A DNA stretch of 64,000 bases, taken from positions 806,001 through 870,000 of the forward strand of contig NZ_JAHDTI010000003.1 of NCBI RefSeq assembly GCF_018531495.1. The letters run 5' to 3'. The notes under the pieces were generated by a model. That model saw only the letters and a list, made by a program, of their open reading frames with translations. It was not told the origin of the DNA and made no database searches. The translations under genes and the position numbers were made by a program. Origin of the DNA: Nonomuraea sediminis. Lineage in GTDB: Bacteria; Actinomycetota; Actinomycetes; Streptosporangiales; Streptosporangiaceae. Shown piece by piece: positions 36,563-45,012 of this stretch (positions are counted from its first letter, which is position 1; every line of letters starts with the position of its first letter).

Positions 36563-36582
36563 GCTTCCTCCTTATCGGAAAT

Positions 36583-36599
36583 ATACCCCCCTACCGTAT
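36583..36599 (-). promoter_or_regulatory. CsoR-like operator before the AhpD-like gene
   Basis: ATACCCCCCTACCGTAT matches the motif upstream of the csoR gene (46215-46231) at 15 of 17 positions. Its outer TATAC/GTATA arms are inverted repeats. It ends 20 nt before the ATG at 36562 and overlaps the nuoN stop codon. CsoR-type operators have ATACCC/GGGTAT-like halves, so this is a candidate copper-responsive site. Confidence 0.5.
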
Positions 36600-37928
36600 A
36601 AGCAGGAGCGCGCCGCTGGCTATTCCGAGCGCCACCGAGCCGGCCGACGCCACCAGCGCGGGCCATCCCCAGACCCGGGGCGCCGCCGCCCCCTCCCCCG
36701 CGAAGACGGGCCTGATCCAGCGCAGGTAGTAGAAGACGCTGGCCACGGTGTTGACGGCGGCCAGGACGGCCAGCCACGCGTACCCGCCGTCCCAGGCGGC
36801 GGCGAAGACGAGCAGCTTGCCGACGAAGACCGCGGTCGGCGGCGTCCCGACGAGCCCGAGCAGGCACACCACCAGCGCGGCGGCCGGCCAGGGCGAGCGC
36901 CGCGCCAGCCCCGCGTAGTCCTGCAGCCGGTCCGTGCCCGCCGCCTGGACCACGGCGAACGCGCCCAGGTTGGTGACCGCGTAGGCGGCCACGTAGAACA
37001 GCAGCGCGGGCTCGGCCAGGTCGCTGCGCCCCGCCACGGCGACCGGCACCAGCAGGTATCCGGCCTGGCTGATGGAGGAGTAGGCGAGCAGTCGCCGCAC
37101 GTTGTCCTGGTAGAAGGCGGCCAGGTTGCCCAGCGTCATGGTGGCCGCGGCGATGAGCGCGAGCAGCAGCGGCTCGCGGAAGACCTCCTCGGCCAGCCGG
37201 AACAGCGCCACGAACGCCCCGATCTTCGGCACCGTGGTGACGAACGCGGCCACCGGCCTTGAGGCGCCCTCCGCGGCGTCCGGCAGCCAGAAGTGCGCGG
37301 GCACGCCGCCGGCCTTGAACAGCAGCCCGGCGAGCAGCAGGATCACGGCCACGACCGGGGCGCCGGGGCGGTAGGAGGTGGTGCCGGCCGTGCCGTACAG
37401 CAGGGTGACGCCGGCGAGCATGAGGACGCCCATGAAGGCGCCCATCAGGTAGTACTTGAGCGCCGCCTCGGTGCCGTGGGCGTCCTTGGCGAAGGCGACC
37501 AGCGCGTAGGCGGGGATGCTGGCCAGCAGGTAGGCCGCCACCAGCACAAGCAGGTCGTCCGCGCCGGCGAGCAGGACCGTGCCGAGCGCGGCGAGCATGA
37601 TCAGGACGTAGACCTCGGTCTCGCGGGCGGCGCCCCCGGCCCAGCCGGCCGCCAGCCAGAGCGCGAGCAGGGTGGCGACGGCCACGGTGGCGCGGGCGAG
37701 GTTGGTGAGCGGGTCGACGGCGTACAACTCGAAGGCCATCAGATCACGCCCCACCGCCGCGGCCGTGGCGGCCAGCGATCCCGCCAGCGCGAGCGCGCAG
37801 ATCCAGGCCACGATCCGCTGCCTGTCGCGGGGCAGGAACATCCCGGTGAGCAGCCCGATCACGGCGCCCGCCAGGATGAGCAGCTCGGGCAGCAGGTCGA
37901 GCGGGTTCTCGTTCATCATCCCGGTCAT
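36591..37928 (-). CDS. nuoN: Complex-I-like subunit NuoN
   Basis: The 445-residue antiporter-like subunit has about 14 membrane helices. Conserved charged residues lie in HGTEAALKYYLMGAFMG and LFKAGGVPAHFWLPDAAEGA (lysines and histidine in the proton path). It is the last nuo gene. The ATG at 37928 overlaps the nuoM stop by ATGA. In this operon it must work with NuoL/M in a membrane arm lacking the usual peripheral subunits. Confidence 0.88.
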   Translation of the reverse strand: MTGMMNENPLDLLPELLILAGAVIGLLTGMFLPRDRQRIVAWICALALAGSLAATAAAVGRDLMAFELYAVDPLTNLARATVAVATLLALWLAAGWAGGAARETEVYVLIMLAALGTVLLAGADDLLVLVAAYLLASIPAYALVAFAKDAHGTEAALKYYLMGAFMGVLMLAGVTLLYGTAGTTSYRPGAPVVAVILLLAGLLFKAGGVPAHFWLPDAAEGASRPVAAFVTTVPKIGAFVALFRLAEEVFREPLLLALIAAATMTLGNLAAFYQDNVRRLLAYSSISQAGYLLVPVAVAGRSDLAEPALLFYVAAYAVTNLGAFAVVQAAGTDRLQDYAGLARRSPWPAAALVVCLLGLVGTPPTAVFVGKLLVFAAAWDGGYAWLAVLAAVNTVASVFYYLRWIRPVFAGEGAAAPRVWGWPALVASAGSVALGIASGALLLIR

Positions 37929-39382
37929 CGGCCGACCAGGTGCACCAGGGCCGCCGAAGCGGGTTCGATCATGTCGAGGAGCCAGCGGGGCGCGATGCCG
38001 ATGACCAGGGAGAGGCCGAGCAGCGGCGCGACGGCGGCCAGCTCGCGCGGCCGCACGTCGGTGACGCGCGGGGTCAGCTCGCCCGGGCTGCCGAGGAAGG
38101 CCCGGTGCAGCAGCCTGAGCAGCAGCGCGGCGGTGATCAGGATGCCCACGATGCCGAGCGCGCCCGCCCAGACCGCCCCGGCCCCGATGACTCCGGTGAA
38201 GATCTGGAACTCCGCGATGAACCCCGACAGGCCGGGCAACCCGAGCGAGGCGAAGGCCGCCAGAGCCATCAGCCCGGTGAACACCGGCGCCCTGCCCGCG
38301 ATCCCTCCGAATCTCGGGATCTGGTAGCTCTCGGCGCGGTCCCACAGCACCCCGGTCAGCAGGAACAGCGCCCCGGTGATCAGCCCGTGGCTCACCATCT
38401 GCGTGACGGCCCCGTCGACGGCCACCTCGCGCGCCTGCGTCCCGCCGCCGGCCAGGCCCGCGGCGCCCAGGGCCAGCACGATGTAGCCCATGTGGTTGAC
38501 CGAGGTGTAGGCGATCAGCCGCTTCATGTCCTCCTGAGCCAGCGCCACCAGCGCGCCGTAGAGCACGCTGACCACGCCGATCACGATGACCACCCACGCG
38601 TAGGCGCGCCACGCCTCGGGCAGCATCGGCATCGCGATCCTGGCCATGCCGTACGTGCCCATCTTCAGCAGGACGGCGGCCAGGATCGCGGACCCCGCGG
38701 CGGGCGCGTCGGTGTGCGCGGGCGGCAGCCAGGTGTGCACGGGCACGGTCGGGGTCTTGACCGCGAGCCCGACGCCGATCGCCAGCAGCACCACGGCCGG
38801 GGCCGCCGGCGGGTTGCGGATCAGCTCGACCATGTCGAACGTGTTCCCGGCCAGGTACAGGCCGATGAAGCCGAGCAGCAGCGACAGGGAGCCGAGGAAG
38901 GTGTAGAGGAAGAACTTCAGCGCCGAGCGGGCCCGGTCGCCGTGCCCCCACCCGGCGATCACGAAGTACATGCCCACGATCGACAGGTCGAAGAAGACGA
39001 AGAACAGCAGCAGGTCCAGCGCCGCGAACAGCCCGATCGACACAGTCTGCAGGAACAGGAAGAGCGCGGCGTAGGCGCGCGGCCTGACGGGCTCGCGCAG
39101 CGAGTAGACGGCGCACACCAGGAACAGCACCGCGCTCATCGCGATGAGCGGCAGCGACAGCCCGTCCACGCCGACGTGGTACCCGGCGCCCACCGAGGGG
39201 ATCCAGCGCAGCCGCTCCTCGTAGCCGATGCCGCCGCGGTAGCCCACCCACAGGGCCACGACCAGCGCCAGGTCAAGCGCCGAGGCCGCGATCCAGACCC
39301 AGATCGCGGCCCTGGCGCCGATCCACGGCAGCGCCAGCACGGCGGCCGCGACCAGGGGGAGGAAGATCACTAGGGAGAGCAC
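37925..39382 (-). CDS. nuoM: Complex-I-like subunit NuoM
   Basis: The 485-residue antiporter-like subunit has about 14 helices. It shows the conserved Glu/Lys pattern: FFDLSIVGMYFVIAGWG (where Glu is usual in the WE/FE motif, here Asp), the lysine in ALKFFLYTFLGSL, and KTPTVPVHTWLPPAHTDAP. The GTG at 39382 lies 3 nt after the nuoL stop. Replacement of the usual Glu by Asp in helix 5 deserves alignment. Confidence 0.88.
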   Translation of the reverse strand: MLSLVIFLPLVAAAVLALPWIGARAAIWVWIAASALDLALVVALWVGYRGGIGYEERLRWIPSVGAGYHVGVDGLSLPLIAMSAVLFLVCAVYSLREPVRPRAYAALFLFLQTVSIGLFAALDLLLFFVFFDLSIVGMYFVIAGWGHGDRARSALKFFLYTFLGSLSLLLGFIGLYLAGNTFDMVELIRNPPAAPAVVLLAIGVGLAVKTPTVPVHTWLPPAHTDAPAAGSAILAAVLLKMGTYGMARIAMPMLPEAWRAYAWVVIVIGVVSVLYGALVALAQEDMKRLIAYTSVNHMGYIVLALGAAGLAGGGTQAREVAVDGAVTQMVSHGLITGALFLLTGVLWDRAESYQIPRFGGIAGRAPVFTGLMALAAFASLGLPGLSGFIAEFQIFTGVIGAGAVWAGALGIVGILITAALLLRLLHRAFLGSPGELTPRVTDVRPRELAAVAPLLGLSLVIGIAPRWLLDMIEPASAALVHLVGR

Positions 39383-39385
39383 GCG

Positions 39386-41506
39386 TTACCTCATCACCGC
39401 GAAGACGACTGCCAGCACGATCAACGCCACGGCGGCCTGGGCGAAATAGGTGTGCACCTGCCCGGTCTGCGGTCTGCGCGCCACCCGCCCGAGCCGCCCC
39501 GCCGTCCGCGCCAGCCCCTGGACGACCCCGTCGACCCCCACCTCGAACGGCCTGCGCGCCACCCTGGCCGCCGCCATCCCCGCCCTCGGCACCGCCCGCA
39601 CGATCCCGTCGACCACGTGATCGTCGAACCACGCCGCCCCGCGCGCCAACGCCAGCATCGGCCGCCACAGCCCGGCCTCCGCGCCCCGCTCCAGATACAG
39701 CCACTCCCCAGCGGCCCGCCCCAGCCCACTCCCACGGCCCGCCGCCACCTCGCCCGCACGGCCCGCCGCCACCTCGCCTGCTCGGCCCGCCGTCACCTCG
39801 TCCGTACGGCCCGCCGCCATCTCGGTTGTACGGCCCGCCATGGGACCCGCCTGCGCGGGAACCCAGGACCGCCGGGCCACGATCACGACAGCGGCCACCA
39901 CGGCCACGGCCAGGGCGCCGGACAGCACCAGCTCGCCCCCAGTGGGACCGGGCGCGCCCGCATCCCCCACCAGGCGTGACCATGCGTCGAACACGGACGG
40001 CAACCCGACGACGCCCAGCGTGGCTGCGCCGACCGCGAGCACGGGCAGCGGGATCCCCTGGAGCACACCCACCCGCCCGGTGACCGGCTCGGGCCCGTGC
40101 TCGAGGACCGGCGGCGCGTCGGAGGCCGGGCGCCAGACGGCGACCAGGGCCTTGGCGGCGTAGGCGGCGGAGAGCAGGGCGGCGACGAGGGCCACGCCGT
40201 AGAGGGCGGGCTGGGAGACCGAGCCGAGGATCGCGTCCTTGGTCACCCACAGCGACAGCGGCGGCACCCCGGCCAGCGCCAGCGCGCCCACCGTGAACGT
40301 GACCCCCACCAGCGGATACCGCCGGGCGGCCGTGCCGAGCGAGCCCAGGTCCTTGGTGCCCAGGGCCGTCAGCCAGGCTCCCGCCCCGAGGAAGAGCAGG
40401 CTCTTGACCGCCGCGTGCGCCACCAGCTGCGCGGTGCCTCCGGCGACGGCGCCCACTCCGGCGCCCAGCACCATGAAGCCGAGCTGGGCGCAGGTCGAGG
40501 CCGCCAGCAGTTGCTTGAGGTCCCGCTGGGCCAGCGCCACCGCCCCGAGCAGCAGCGCCGTCACCACGCCCGCCCAGGACACTACGGTCGCCGCCCATTC
40601 GGTCGCGGCAAGCAGCGGCTCGACCCGCAGCAGCAGGTACGCCCCCGCGGCCACCATCGTCGCCGAGTGCAGCAGCGCCGAGACCGGGCTCGGGCCCGCC
40701 ATGGCCCGCGACAGCCAGAACGAGAACGGCACCTGCGCCGACTTCCCGAGCGCCGCCAGCACGATCCCCCCGGCCACCAGATCCCGATATATCCCGCCCA
40801 ACCCCGGCAACCCACCCAACGCCAGCACCCCATCGAGCCCCGGCCCAGGCACCACCCCACCGCCTGCCACGCCCGCGAAAGCGCTCCCTGCCGTACCCGT
40901 AAAGGCGCCCAGCGGGCCCCCCGCCGCGGTTTCCGGGCCGAATGCCGAGCCGAGCCCGGCGGCGAGGGCACCCGTCTGGGCGCCCGAGGCGGCCAGGGCT
41001 CCCGCCAGGGCGGCGCCGGCCGCCAGGTAGAGGCCCAGGTCGCCGGCGCGCGTGGTGACGAAGGAGATCGTGCCCGCACGGACGCGGGAGCCGTCGCGCC
41101 ACCAGTAGCCGATGAGCGCATACGACATCGCCCCCATGACCTCCCAGCCCATGAGCAGCAGGACCAGGTCGGTGGCCGTCACCGTGACCAGCATCGCGGC
41201 CACGAAGATCAGCATGAGCCCGAAGAAGCGCCCTTCCCGCAGCTCCCCGGCGGCGAACACGAGGACGGCCAGCGCGACGGCGGCCACGGTCACCACCATG
41301 ACCGCCGACAGCCCGTCCACGGCCAGCCCTGACCGGAACACCAGCCGCGCCGAGACCGCGGGCCGCGCCACCGCCGCCCAGACGGCCAGCGCCAGCGTCA
41401 GGGCGGCGGCCGAGATCGCCACGACGCGGGGGGCACGCCGTACCAGCAGCAGGACGCCGCCCGTCAGGGCGGGCAGGCCGGGCAGCAGCCAGAGCAGGGC
41501 GTTCAT
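39386..41506 (-). CDS. nuoL: Complex-I-like subunit NuoL
   Basis: The 706-residue antiporter-like subunit with a long C-terminal extension has LLLMGWEVMGAMSYALIGYW (conserved Glu), KSAQVPFSFWLSRAMAGPSPVSALLHSATMV and HAAVKSLLFLGAGA segments. Two additions are visible. A Gly/Ala-rich insertion lies before GKSAQVPFSFWL (about residues 170-235). A run of an 8-residue repeat of the type AAGRxxEV occurs near residues 556-590. Both fall in expected loops. It overlaps nuoK by ATGA. Confidence 0.88.
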   Translation of the reverse strand: MNALLWLLPGLPALTGGVLLLVRRAPRVVAISAAALTLALAVWAAVARPAVSARLVFRSGLAVDGLSAVMVVTVAAVALAVLVFAAGELREGRFFGLMLIFVAAMLVTVTATDLVLLLMGWEVMGAMSYALIGYWWRDGSRVRAGTISFVTTRAGDLGLYLAAGAALAGALAASGAQTGALAAGLGSAFGPETAAGGPLGAFTGTAGSAFAGVAGGGVVPGPGLDGVLALGGLPGLGGIYRDLVAGGIVLAALGKSAQVPFSFWLSRAMAGPSPVSALLHSATMVAAGAYLLLRVEPLLAATEWAATVVSWAGVVTALLLGAVALAQRDLKQLLAASTCAQLGFMVLGAGVGAVAGGTAQLVAHAAVKSLLFLGAGAWLTALGTKDLGSLGTAARRYPLVGVTFTVGALALAGVPPLSLWVTKDAILGSVSQPALYGVALVAALLSAAYAAKALVAVWRPASDAPPVLEHGPEPVTGRVGVLQGIPLPVLAVGAATLGVVGLPSVFDAWSRLVGDAGAPGPTGGELVLSGALAVAVVAAVVIVARRSWVPAQAGPMAGRTTEMAAGRTDEVTAGRAGEVAAGRAGEVAAGRGSGLGRAAGEWLYLERGAEAGLWRPMLALARGAAWFDDHVVDGIVRAVPRAGMAAARVARRPFEVGVDGVVQGLARTAGRLGRVARRPQTGQVHTYFAQAAVALIVLAVVFAVMR
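39736..39839. repeat. 24-bp tandem repeat inside nuoL
   Basis: Four units and a partial fifth, each starting GGCCCGCC, with a 24-bp period at 39736, 39760, 39784, 39808 and 39832. They encode an 8-residue Ala/Gly/Arg/Glu repeat in the C-terminal cytoplasmic or linker region of NuoL. The in-frame period suggests a length-variable linker. Confidence 0.7.
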
Positions 41507-41808
41507 CCGCGCAGGTCCCTGGCGTCGTCGGTCATGTCCACGTCGCGGGCGCGGAAGATGGCGGTGGCGACGGCGAAGCCCATGGCCATCTCCAGCGCCA
41601 TCACCGTCACCGCGACCAGCACCAGCACCTGGCCGTCCGCGGTCTGGGGCGCCACGAAGTACCAGAAGGCCCCGCCCGCCACGATCAGCCCGTTGATCAT
41701 GAGCTCCAGGCCCATCATGAGCATGACGATCGACTGCTGCGACAGCGCGCCGTACAGCCCGACCGCGAACAGGGCGGCGGCCAGCAGCAGGAAGGCCTCA
41801 AGCGTCAT
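41503..41808 (-). CDS. nuoK: Complex-I-like subunit NuoK
   Basis: The 101-residue, three-helix subunit has the conserved Glu in MMGLELMINGL and the second Glu in VMALEMAMGFAV, which take part in proton translocation. Length is exactly as in the family. Its stop overlaps the nuoL start. Its start overlaps the nuoJ end. Confidence 0.92.
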   Translation of the reverse strand: MTLEAFLLLAAALFAVGLYGALSQQSIVMLMMGLELMINGLIVAGGAFWYFVAPQTADGQVLVLVAVTVMALEMAMGFAVATAIFRARDVDMTDDARDLRG

Positions 41809-42289
41809 GACGCCCCCTGCGCGTGGCGAGCACCACGGTCGCGATCATCGTGGCCAGGATCGCCACCCCGATGACCATCATCACCAGCATCTTGGGGCCC
41901 ATGATCGACAGGCCCAGGGCGTGCGTCGGATCGCGGGGCGGCACGCCCTTGCGCGCCGGCCAGTCGACCAGGAACACCCCGGCGGCCAGCAGCGCGAACG
42001 CGGCGGCCGCGATGATCGCGGCGCCGCGCTCGTTGTGCACCATCTTCATCGGCATGAGCCCCGCCGGGTTCATCATGTACATGATCATGAAGACCGCCAT
42101 GACGAGCATCTCCATGATCATCATCAGCACGATCAACAGGCCGAGGTACTGCAGGTCGATCAACAGAAACGTGGCGCCCACCGCCAGCAGCGAGGTCAGC
42201 AGCGCGAACGTCGCGCGCGCCATCGAGTCGACCACGAACACCGCGATCCCGCTCGCCACCGCCAGAACCGCCAGAATCCAGAACATCAC
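41798..42289 (-). CDS. nuoJ: Complex-I-like subunit NuoJ
   Basis: The 163-residue subunit has five helices, with the conserved region LQYLGLLIVLMMIMEMLVMAVF (Met-rich here). A Met-rich segment continues in FMIMYMMNPAGLMPMKMVHNE. The start is GTG 42289 or ATG 42286; both overlap the nuoH stop. The richness in Met compared with typical NuoJ may be linked to the neighbouring Met/His-rich protein, but that is speculation. Confidence 0.88.
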   Translation of the reverse strand: MMFWILAVLAVASGIAVFVVDSMARATFALLTSLLAVGATFLLIDLQYLGLLIVLMMIMEMLVMAVFMIMYMMNPAGLMPMKMVHNERGAAIIAAAAFALLAAGVFLVDWPARKGVPPRDPTHALGLSIMGPKMLVMMVIGVAILATMIATVVLATRRGRHDA

Positions 42290-43128
42290 AGCACCACGAT
42301 CCCCACGACGAGCAGTTGCACCAGCGTGAGCGGTATCAGCACGACCCAGGCGAAGGTCATGAACCTGTCCATCCGTACGGCGGGCAGCCGGTGCTTGGCC
42401 ACGACCAGCACGGCCAGCACCACCGCGGCCTTGGCCGGCGACCAGGGCCCGCCCCCGAGGAAGAGCGGCACGGCGGCCGCGGCGGCCACCGCGAGCAGGG
42501 CGTACCGCCCGGCCATGAACACCAGCCGGTCGGGCCCCGACAGCTCCGCCACCACTCCCCCGGCCGCGTCGCGCCCGAGCGGCTCCCCCATCGGCCCCCA
42601 GAACGCGAAGGCCAGCGCCGAGATCAGGTACACCACGAAGGCCGCCGGCATCCAGACGACGAACCAGAGCCCCTGCTGCGCCGCCACGACGTCGGACAGA
42701 CGCAGCGACCCGGCGCCCAGCGCCACCGTGATCAGCGCGAACATGTGCGGCAGCTCGTAGGCCAGCCCCTGCGCGACGAACCGGTAGCCGCCGACCAGCG
42801 GGTAGAAGGAGTTCGCGCCCCAGCCGGTCAGCCAGAGCGCGCCCCAGACGACGACCTCGATCGCGTTGAACCAGACGATCCCGACACTGAGGTCCAGCAC
42901 CGGCGGCCCGCCCAGCGGCAGCACCACGGCCGCCAGCACCGCCGCGACCAGCAGGCTGATCACGCCGATGCGGGTGAGCAGCAGGTCGGGCAGCAGCGTC
43001 ACGCGCCGCTGCTGGACCAGCAGCCGGGCGGCCTCGCGGAACGGCACGTCGGCGTGCCCGCTCGCCAGCCTGCCGTCCAGCGCGGCGGCCGCGACCGCGA
43101 GCACGCCCAGCACGGCCAGTTCACCCAT
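42286..43128 (-). CDS. nuoH: Complex-I-like subunit NuoH
   Basis: The 280-residue subunit has about eight helices. It retains the first-helix/loop-1 region (AREAARLLVQQRR-type sequence near 30-42) and AYELPHMFALITV. The E-channel motif equivalent is AELSGPDRLVFMAGRYAL, then AKHRLPAVRMDRFMTFAWVVLIPLTLVQLLVV. It is shorter than typical NuoH (about 320-400). In full complex I it contacts NuoB, NuoD and NuoI, yet none of these is encoded here apart from the degenerate protein next to it. Confidence 0.85.
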   Translation of the reverse strand: MGELAVLGVLAVAAAALDGRLASGHADVPFREAARLLVQQRRVTLLPDLLLTRIGVISLLVAAVLAAVVLPLGGPPVLDLSVGIVWFNAIEVVVWGALWLTGWGANSFYPLVGGYRFVAQGLAYELPHMFALITVALGAGSLRLSDVVAAQQGLWFVVWMPAAFVVYLISALAFAFWGPMGEPLGRDAAGGVVAELSGPDRLVFMAGRYALLAVAAAAAVPLFLGGGPWSPAKAAVVLAVLVVAKHRLPAVRMDRFMTFAWVVLIPLTLVQLLVVGIVVL

Positions 43129-44314
43129 GGGGCAGCTCCAGGTCCGGGTCGAGGCTCGCGACGATCAGCCGCGCCGCCGCCAGCTCGGCGCCTTCGAGCA
43201 GCTCGGGCAGTACGGCGGGCAGCGGGCTCGTGGGCCCTTCGCCTCCCTCAAGCGGGCCGGGGTCGTCCGTCGCGGCGAGCGCCCTGCCCGTGTCGGCCAG
43301 CCACCAGCGGGTCCTGTCCAGGGCGTCCCTGCCGCGCTCGTGGTCGTCGATCACGCCGATGTCCTTGAGCATCCAGGCGAGGATCCTCGATCGGCCCACC
43401 CTTCTGGCGAAACGCGTGTACGGGTCCTGGACAGGGGCTCCTGCCAGGGTCCTGTCGCGCAGGCGGGCGGCCTCGCGGGCGGCGCCCGGCCAGCCGGCCA
43501 CGCCGAGCAGGCGGGTGAGGCTGTCGAGGTGGGCGGCGGCCGTCCTTCTCGCCGCCTCGCCCCTGGTCGCTCCGGCCGGGGACAGCCAGGGTTCGTGCCA
43601 GTACGGCGTGCCGTGCCCGTGTGCCGTGGACACGTGGGCCTGCTGGATGACGTCGCCCTGCATGACGGTGTGGATCACCAGGCCGGCGGGCCAGTCGGGC
43701 AGGATCGGGCCGAGGGGGATGTGGAGCCGGTCGAGCTTCAGTCCGTCGCGGTCGTCGCCGCGGTCGGCCATCTTCAGCCCGCCGGGATTTCCCATCATGT
43801 GGTGCCCATGACCACCCATGTCCCCATGGCCCATGTCCCCGTGATCCATCTCGCCGTGGTCCATGCCACCGTGGTTCATGTCCCCGTGATCCATGCCGCC
43901 GTGATCCATGCCGCCGTGGTCGGGCATGTCGCCGTGGTTCATGGGGGCGGGGGGCGTGTCGGGGCGCCAGGGGTGGCGGGTTTCGGCGTCGTGGCGCTGG
44001 ACGGGTTCGTCGGAGAGCGTGGCCGTGGCGCGGTCGAAGGCCGCCCCCACCTCGGCCGGGTCGTCGAGGTGGACGAGGGCGCGGGGGACGGGCAGGTCGG
44101 ACCACACCACGTCGATCGCCTCAGCCAGAGCGGCGTCCGGGGAGCCGCACACCGCCACGACCGAGGCCTCGGCGGGCGACCGGGCGGACAGCCAGCCACG
44201 CCGGGCCGCCTCCGCCTCGACGGCCAGCCGTACGGGCGTGCCGTACAGCGCGGTGACGACCAGCACCCGGGGACGCACGGCCGCCGCCCGCAGCAGCCAC
44301 CCGCTCAGACCCAC
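43121..44314 (-). CDS. Met/His-rich protein in the nuoB/nuoD position, possible degenerate NuoB-NuoD-like hub
   Basis: The 397-residue protein has three parts. Residues 14-100 form a Rossmann-like segment (RVLVVTALYGTP, ASVVAVCGSP, SDLPVPRALVHLD) that vaguely resembles NuoB but has none of its Fe-S cysteines. Residues 125-174 hold a repeated MDHGG/MDHGD motif with about 11 His and 11 Met. Residues 192-397 begin with LHIPLGPILPDWPAGLVIHT, reminiscent of NuoD or hydrogenase large-subunit sequences but lacking the usual catalytic motifs. The GTG at 44314 overlaps the nuoA stop, and the 3' end overlaps nuoH by 8 nt. It is embedded in the operon. Metal (Cu, Ni or Zn) binding is inferred. Confidence 0.6.
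   Translation of the reverse strand: MGLSGWLLRAAAVRPRVLVVTALYGTPVRLAVEAEAARRGWLSARSPAEASVVAVCGSPDAALAEAIDVVWSDLPVPRALVHLDDPAEVGAAFDRATATLSDEPVQRHDAETRHPWRPDTPPAPMNHGDMPDHGGMDHGGMDHGDMNHGGMDHGEMDHGDMGHGDMGGHGHHMMGNPGGLKMADRGDDRDGLKLDRLHIPLGPILPDWPAGLVIHTVMQGDVIQQAHVSTAHGHGTPYWHEPWLSPAGATRGEAARRTAAAHLDSLTRLLGVAGWPGAAREAARLRDRTLAGAPVQDPYTRFARRVGRSRILAWMLKDIGVIDDHERGRDALDRTRWWLADTGRALAATDDPGPLEGGEGPTSPLPAVLPELLEGAELAAARLIVASLDPDLELPHG
43793..43942. repeat. 15-bp-period repeat encoding the Met/His-rich tract
   Basis: The plus strand repeats units like CATGCCGCCGTGATC (15 bp). On the minus strand these encode consecutive MDHGG/MDHGD/MNHGG pentapeptides. About ten imperfect units are visible. Confidence 0.75.
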
Positions 44315-44643
44315 CGGAAGGCCCCCTCCCGCCACGCGTAGAGCACCCCGACCAGCAGCAACCCGAGGAAGGCGAACATCTCGACCAGCGCGACGGGTCC
44401 GACCTCGGCCACCACCAGCGCCCACGGGTACATGAAGACCATTTCCATGTCGAAGGCCAGGAAGATCAGCGTGACCGCGTACCAGCGCACGTGGAAGCGC
44501 GACAGCGCGTGCTCGGCCGGACGCGCCCCCGACAGGAACGGGCCGACGGCGATCGGGCGGGGCGCGAGGATCCGCGAGACGCCGTACACCCCCGCCACTC
44601 CGGCGGCGAGCAGGATCAGCAGCACGACCAGGCCGATCCCCAT
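44305..44643 (-). CDS. nuoA: Complex-I-like subunit NuoA
   Basis: The 112-residue, three-helix subunit has the conserved segments HALSRFHVRWYAVTLIFLAF and DMEMVFMYPWALVV with the essential Asp/Glu pair. In ordinary operons the next genes are nuoB, nuoC and nuoD. Here the Met/His-rich gene takes their place. GGAGG six bases before the ATG is a good ribosome site. It is the first gene of the operon. Confidence 0.9.
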   Translation of the reverse strand: MGIGLVVLLILLAAGVAGVYGVSRILAPRPIAVGPFLSGARPAEHALSRFHVRWYAVTLIFLAFDMEMVFMYPWALVVAEVGPVALVEMFAFLGLLLVGVLYAWREGAFRWV

Positions 44644-44662
44644 CCGATTCCTCCAGAATTTG

Positions 44663-44680
44663 ACTACTAAGGTACGTAGT
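44663..44680. promoter_or_regulatory. Inverted repeat upstream of nuoA
   Basis: ACTAC-N8-GTAGT (44663-44667 and 44676-44680) lies 20-37 nt before the nuoA ATG, and a related TACCGTAG follows at about 44688. It could be an operator or promoter element; no regulator is assigned. The remaining gap to 44783 shows nothing else. Confidence 0.3.
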
Positions 44681-44783
44681 GACCTCTACCGTAGCAACAT
44701 CCGTCACGTGGGCAGCTCACGACACCCTGGCGGGACCGTGGCGTACTATCGCCACCCGTAGAGGGGGCACCCGCCGCGGGACG

Positions 44784-44789
44784 TAGACT
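44784..44789 (+). promoter_or_regulatory. Probable -10 box (TAGACT) for the small membrane protein
   Basis: TAGACT ends 6 nt before the ATG at 44796, predicting a leaderless transcript divergent from the nuo operon. Confidence 0.45.
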
Positions 44790-44795
44790 TGGCGT

Positions 44796-44933
44796 ATGTT
44801 CGACGTCTTCGCGGCACTGGTGCCCCCGGCGGTGGTCGCAGCGGCCTTCATCTTCGGCGTGCGCGCCGTCGTGCGCAGGGAGCGCAACGACCGCGACCGG
44901 GAGGACGCCGCCACGCAGGACCTCACCCGATAG
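44796..44933 (+). CDS. Small single-pass membrane protein, 45 residues
   Basis: The frame encodes MFDVFAALVPPAVVAAAFIF, then a charged tail rich in Arg and Asp (RRERNDRDRED). This gives one membrane helix (about residues 5-24) with a cytoplasmic tail. Small proteins of this shape are common in actinobacteria, but no function is known to me. The leaderless-type -10 box in front and the clean helix support it. Confidence 0.55.
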   Translation: MFDVFAALVPPAVVAAAFIFGVRAVVRRERNDRDREDAATQDLTR

Positions 44934-45012
44934 GCACTTCCCGCACGCCCCCGAGGACGCACAATGGAGGCGTAGGGGAGGACATACGGCGAGGAGCGAG
45001 GAGGCTTCCGCC

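Noticed and set aside
39801..39860. Tandem GGCCCGCC units in nuoL as a CRISPR-like array
   Set aside because: Units are contiguous without spacers, in frame with the coding sequence, and too short.
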